From assembly GCA_035529175.1 (NCBI GenBank), contig DATKXG010000305.1:1-7679 (forward strand): a DNA stretch of 7,679 nt, read 5' to 3'. Below the pieces are notes generated by a model that searched no databases, was not told where the DNA came from, and saw nothing but the letters and a program-made list of their open reading frames with translations. This DNA comes from Sva-07 sp035529175 (lineage in GTDB: Bacteria > Actinomycetota > Acidimicrobiia > Acidimicrobiales > Ilumatobacteraceae). Positions 5,369 through 7,679 of the stretch are shown here, piece by piece; within the stretch, counting starts at the first letter, position 1, and every line of letters starts with the position of its first letter. Position numbers and translations under genes: made by a program.

Positions 5369-6178
5369 TTGTCGTTCCTCCGCCAGCTCGACGCGTCGTG
5401 GGCCTCATCGGGGTCGATGCTGTGCGTCGGGCTCGATCCCGATCCGACGCGCATGCCGTTCCCGCTCGACGGGGTCCACGGTGCGATCGAGACGTTCTGC
5501 AAGGCGATCATCGACGCCACCGCCGACCTGGTGTGCGCGTTCAAGCCGCAGATCGCCTACTTCGCCAGCCAAGGCGAAGAGCAGGCGCTCGAGCGGATCT
5601 GCCGCTACGTACGCGAGACGTACCCGGACGTCACGCTGATCCTCGACGCCAAGCGGGGCGACATCGGCTCGACGGCGAAGCACTATGCCGAGGAGGCGTT
5701 CGGGCGATACGGCGCGCATGCCGTCACGGTGAACCCGTACCTTGGCACCGACTCGATCGAGCCGTACTTCGAGCACGGCGGCGGGATCATCGCGCTGTGC
5801 CGCACGAGCAACCCGGGTGGCGACGACATCCAGTCGCTCGTCGCCGACGGGTCGCCGATCTACGCCCACGTCGCCCGCCTGGTCGCCGACGACTGGTCGA
5901 AACGTGGCGACTGCGGGCTCGTCGTCGGCGCCACCTATCCAACCGAACTGGCCGACGTCCGAGCGATCGCGCCCGACGTGCCGATCCTCGTCCCAGGGGT
6001 CGGAGCGCAGGGCGGCGACGCGGCGACGGTGGTCGAGCATGGCTCGCGGCCGGACGGTCGCGGCCTGATCGTCAACTCCTCGCGGGCGATCCTCTACGCC
6101 AGCGGTGGCTCCGACTTTGCCGAGGCCGCCCGCGCCGAGGCCGCCCGCACCGCAGCCGCCCTCCGCCTCCCCGCCTGA
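5369..6178 (+). CDS. pyrF: Orotidine 5'-phosphate decarboxylase
   Basis: Converts OMP to UMP, the last step of de novo pyrimidine synthesis, in the cytoplasm. The 269-residue protein is of the longer bacterial subtype (as in mycobacteria). GLDPDP at 21-26 (Asp23), FKPQIAYF at 58-65 (Lys59), the catalytic signature DAKRGDIGSTA at 93-103 (Asp93, Lys95, Asp98), PGVGAQGGD at 209-217 and NSSR at 236-239 (phosphate-binding Arg239) are all present. The start is most likely TTG 5369-5371, giving an N-terminus SFLRQLDASWASSGSMLCVGL, cited here only as position 2-22, that matches family length; GAGGA lies 11 nt upstream. The next in-frame ATG (residue 17) would cut into the first strand. The frame is open further upstream but overlaps the ferredoxin. 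The Ala-rich tail (250-269) is not conserved. Confidence 0.95.
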   Translation: MSFLRQLDASWASSGSMLCVGLDPDPTRMPFPLDGVHGAIETFCKAIIDATADLVCAFKPQIAYFASQGEEQALERICRYVRETYPDVTLILDAKRGDIGSTAKHYAEEAFGRYGAHAVTVNPYLGTDSIEPYFEHGGGIIALCRTSNPGGDDIQSLVADGSPIYAHVARLVADDWSKRGDCGLVVGATYPTELADVRAIAPDVPILVPGVGAQGGDAATVVEHGSRPDGRGLIVNSSRAILYASGGSDFAEAARAEAARTAAALRLPA

Positions 6179-6188
6179 ACCGCCCGGC

Positions 6189-6259
6189 CACTCACCAATC
6201 GATAATTCGGAGCCAACGTTGCGCTGGACGCAATCCCGGCTCCGAATTTCTGGCGGGTT
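6189..6259 (+). repeat. 71-bp palindromic repeat, copy A
   Basis: Outer stem AATTCGGAGCC (6204-6214) with GGCTCCGAATT (6238-6248), perfect over 11 bp. Inner stem TTGCG (6219-6223) with CGCAA (6229-6233), loop CTGGA. Tandem with copy B (64 of 71 positions identical). Starts 10 nt after the pyrF stop. Confidence 0.93.
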
Positions 6260-6330
6260 CACTCGCCAATCGAAAATTCGGAGCCAACGTTGCGCTGGGC
6301 GCGATCCCGGCTCCGAATTTGTGGTGAGTT
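6260..6330 (+). repeat. 71-bp palindromic repeat, copy B
   Basis: Same unit as A. Outer stem 6275-6285 with 6309-6319 (11 bp, perfect); inner stem TTGCG (6290-6294) with CGCGA (6300-6304), where the A-to-G change keeps a U-G pair. Ends 37 nt before the start codon of the nuclease-like gene. Confidence 0.93.
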
Positions 6331-6351
6331 TTCCCGTTCGACGGTGCCCGG

Positions 6352-6367
6352 ACCCCACTGATGGGGT
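6352..6367 (+). promoter_or_regulatory. Small inverted repeat directly before a GTG start
   Basis: ACCCCA (6352-6357) and TGGGGT (6362-6367) with loop CTGA end on the base before GTG 6368. As RNA this could hide the initiation region; as DNA it could be an operator. No separate Shine-Dalgarno sequence is visible apart from the GGGG inside the right arm, so folding would also hide that. Confidence 0.4.
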
Positions 6368-7327
6368 GTGTTCGACGCTGCACTGCTCCAGATGATCGCC
6401 AACCAGCACGGCGTCATCGCCAGATCCCAACTGCGAGACGAACTCGGCTGGAGTGGCTCGAGGATCTCGCGAGCTCGCGCCCGCGGGATCTTCCGTGACC
6501 TCACGCCGTCGATCCTCCGCCTCGCGTCGTCGCCCGAGACATTCCCGATGCGATGCATGGCCCTCCAGCTCCATCTCGACGACCGCTGCTTTCTCAGCTC
6601 CACCACGGCAGGTCGGCTCCATGGACTGCGCTCGATGTCACCCACCCCGATTCGTGCGACCATCCCCGAGACGAGCAGACGCGACTGCCCGTCATGGGCG
6701 CAGCTCGCTCGATCGTCGTGGTTCGACGATGCGGACAGCGTGCGTCGCAACGACGGGCTGATCGTGGCGACACCGCTGCGGATGCTGTTCGGTCTCGCCG
6801 CGACGCTCCACCCATTCCGATTCGCTCGGGCGGCCGAGGACGCCTGGAACCTGCAGCTGATCACCCCAGAGATGGCGGCCGACTACCTGCAACGGCATCG
6901 GTGTCGAGGCAAGAACGGTGTGCGCGTGATGGAGCAATGGCTCGAGGGTGCCCTCGAGCAGCAACGTCCCGCACAGAGCGGTCTCGAACAGCTCCTGATC
7001 GGCTGCCTCCTCAGGGTCGGCCTCCCCGAACCCGAACGCCAGTTTCCGCTCGTGCTCGCGACCGGCGAGGTGATCCATCTCGACATCGCCTGGCCGTCGC
7101 GGCTCCTCGCCGTCGAGCCGGGGGCGGCCCGTTGGCATGGCGGCGCTCTCGGACAACGCCGCGATCAGGCTCGGGATCGTGCGTGCAGCGAGCAGGGCTG
7201 GCATGTGATCCGGTTCGACGAGTCGCTTCGAGACGATCCGATGGCGGCGGCTCGCCAGGTCCAACGGATCTACGCAACCCGACCCTTCCGAAATTCGGAG
7301 CGGTCGTTGCGCCCGCCGCAACGCTGA
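6368..7327 (+). CDS. AbiEi-like N-terminus plus DUF559/Vsr-like nuclease-fold protein
   Basis: A 319-residue protein starting at GTG 6368. The N-terminal part (LLQMIANQHGVIARSQLRDE, residues 6-25, then GWSGSRISRARARG) looks like the winged-helix start of AbiEi-type antitoxin-domain proteins. The C-terminal part (about 202-295) resembles the PD-(D/E)XK fold of DUF559 and Vsr endonucleases: SGLEQLL (204-210, Glu207), HLDIAWP (237-243, Asp239), AVEPGAARWH (248-257, Glu250, His257), then RRDQARDRACSEQGWHVIRF (264-283). The usual E-x-D-G has become E-P-G-A. Proteins of this build are common, often multicopy, in actinobacteria; no function is established, and DNA cleavage is only a possibility. No partner toxin gene is adjacent. 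Palindromic repeats lie on both sides, and the last 12 codons and the stop fall inside repeat copy C. ATG 6392 is an alternative start. Confidence 0.78.
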   Translation: MFDAALLQMIANQHGVIARSQLRDELGWSGSRISRARARGIFRDLTPSILRLASSPETFPMRCMALQLHLDDRCFLSSTTAGRLHGLRSMSPTPIRATIPETSRRDCPSWAQLARSSWFDDADSVRRNDGLIVATPLRMLFGLAATLHPFRFARAAEDAWNLQLITPEMAADYLQRHRCRGKNGVRVMEQWLEGALEQQRPAQSGLEQLLIGCLLRVGLPEPERQFPLVLATGEVIHLDIAWPSRLLAVEPGAARWHGGALGQRRDQARDRACSEQGWHVIRFDESLRDDPMAAARQVQRIYATRPFRNSERSLRPPQR

Positions 7328-7351
7328 CTCCGAATTTTCGATTGGCGAGTG
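7291..7351 (-). repeat. Palindromic repeat, copy C (opposite orientation)
   Basis: Outer stem AAATTCGGAG (7291-7300) with CTCCGAATTT (7328-7337); inner stem CGTTGCG (7305-7311) with CGCAACG (7317-7323), loop CCCGC. The flank TTTTCGATTGGCGAGTG is the reverse complement of the left flank of copy B, showing the unit is inverted relative to A and B. Its left ten bases of the 71-bp period have diverged. The gene stop (7325-7327) lies within it. Confidence 0.9.
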
Positions 7352-7424
7352 TACCCGCCAGAAATTCGGAGCGAGGATTGCACCTACCGCAACGACGGCT
7401 CCGAATTTTCGGGTTGGCGAGGTG
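7352..7424 (-). repeat. Palindromic repeat, copy D (opposite orientation)
   Basis: Outer stem AAATTCGGAGC (7362-7372) with GCTCCGAATTT (7398-7408), 11 bp perfect; inner TTGC (7378-7381) with GCAA (7389-7392). Spacing from C is again 71 bp. It ends 7 nt before the serA stop codon (minus strand), so it lies in the gap between two convergent genes, where it could also act as a transcription barrier. Confidence 0.9.
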
Positions 7425-7431
7425 AGACCGA

Positions 7432-7679
7432 TCAGGCGGTGAGGCTGGTGACCCGGAGGATGCCAGGGGCGGCGCGGAGGGCGTCGAGGACCTCGGCGGG
7501 GACCGGGGCACTCGGGGCGATCAGCATGACCGCCGTGGCCGAGCCGGTGACGCGGCTGACGTCCATGTCGGAGATGTTCACCCCGGCGTTGCCGAGCAGC
7601 GTGCCGACGGTGCCGATGACACCCGGGCGATCGTCGTTCTGGATGACGACCATGTTGTCGACCGGCGGGACGTCGAACG
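7432..7679 (-). CDS. serA: D-3-phosphoglycerate dehydrogenase, C-terminal ACT domain (5' part outside window)
   Basis: Only the last 81 residues are present. The frame enters from the right edge (FDVPPVDN at 7677-7654) and continues MVVIQNDDRPGVIGTVG, then LLGNAGVNISDMDVSR, ending at TGA 7434-7432. This is the typical C-terminal ACT domain of SerA, which oxidises 3-phosphoglycerate in the first step of serine synthesis; the ACT domain binds serine for feedback inhibition in many species. The phrase DDRPGVIG..G..LG..G.NI is the ligand-site signature of this domain. The methionine at 7653 is internal, not the start. Convergent with the nuclease-like gene and pyrF. A different ACT-ended enzyme is possible but less likely. 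Confidence 0.88.
   Translation of the reverse strand, partial: FDVPPVDNMVVIQNDDRPGVIGTVGTLLGNAGVNISDMDVSRVTGSATAVMLIAPSAPVPAEVLDALRAAPGILRVTSLTA

Noticed and set aside
6368..7327. Complete type IV toxin-antitoxin pair
   Set aside because: Only an AbiEi-like N-terminal segment is visible, and no AbiEii-like nucleotidyltransferase gene lies next to it.
6189..7424. CRISPR array
   Set aside because: The 71-bp units are directly abutting palindromes without unique spacers, only two per side, and no cas genes are present.
6171..7439. CCGCCTGA at the ends of pyrF and, inverted, serA as terminal inverted repeats of an insertion
   Set aside because: Both are simply Ala-stop codons in GC-rich genes; an 8-bp match here is weak and no target-site duplication is seen.

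Overview
The window is visibly GC-rich, with C or G at most third codon positions, GTG and TTG starts, and -10-like boxes placed so that some transcripts would be leaderless. LeuA is of the long type found in Mycobacterium and Streptomyces, and the SerA tail ends in an ACT domain. Together these suggest a chromosomal segment of an actinobacterium. My guess is the class Acidimicrobiia (Ilumatobacter-like), from general resemblance only.

Left part, minus strand, read from 2752 down to 1: a DEAD-box RNA helicase, then 5 nt later a GTG-started aminoglycoside/macrolide-type phosphotransferase, then after a 100-nt gap (464-563, no clear signal except a strong Shine-Dalgarno sequence) a small YggT-like membrane protein that runs off the left edge.

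Centre: a compact divergent promoter region (2753-2824) separates the helicase from the leucine gene leuA on the plus strand. The leuA leader is the best-defined regulatory element here. It holds a possibly leaderless 10-codon peptide with four consecutive Leu codons, a 10-bp hairpin starting at its stop codon, and a strong intrinsic terminator with a U-tract. A 32-bp tandem repeat and about 36 nt more follow before leuA starts at 3026. This looks like leucine-controlled attenuation.

After leuA, on the same strand, come a membrane-anchored 'sunset'-type small-domain protein with its own -10 box, a [3Fe-4S] ferredoxin behind a near-perfect 20-bp inverted repeat, and pyrF (OMP decarboxylase), which starts at a TTG 7 nt after the ferredoxin.

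Right part: between pyrF and the convergent serA lies a cassette-like block (about 6189-7424). One gene, for a protein with an AbiEi-like N-terminus and a DUF559/Vsr-like nuclease-fold C-terminus, is bracketed by two pairs of 71-bp-period palindromic repeats. The left pair and right pair are in opposite orientation. The gene's last codons and its stop lie inside one repeat. This arrangement of a nuclease-fold gene within its own palindromic repeats recalls REP/RAYT units and is the most likely undescribed element in the window. The window ends in the C-terminal ACT domain of SerA on the minus strand.

Metabolically the window mixes leucine, pyrimidine and serine biosynthesis with RNA remodelling. 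Apart from the helicase-phosphotransferase and ferredoxin-pyrF pairs there is no sign of one shared pathway.
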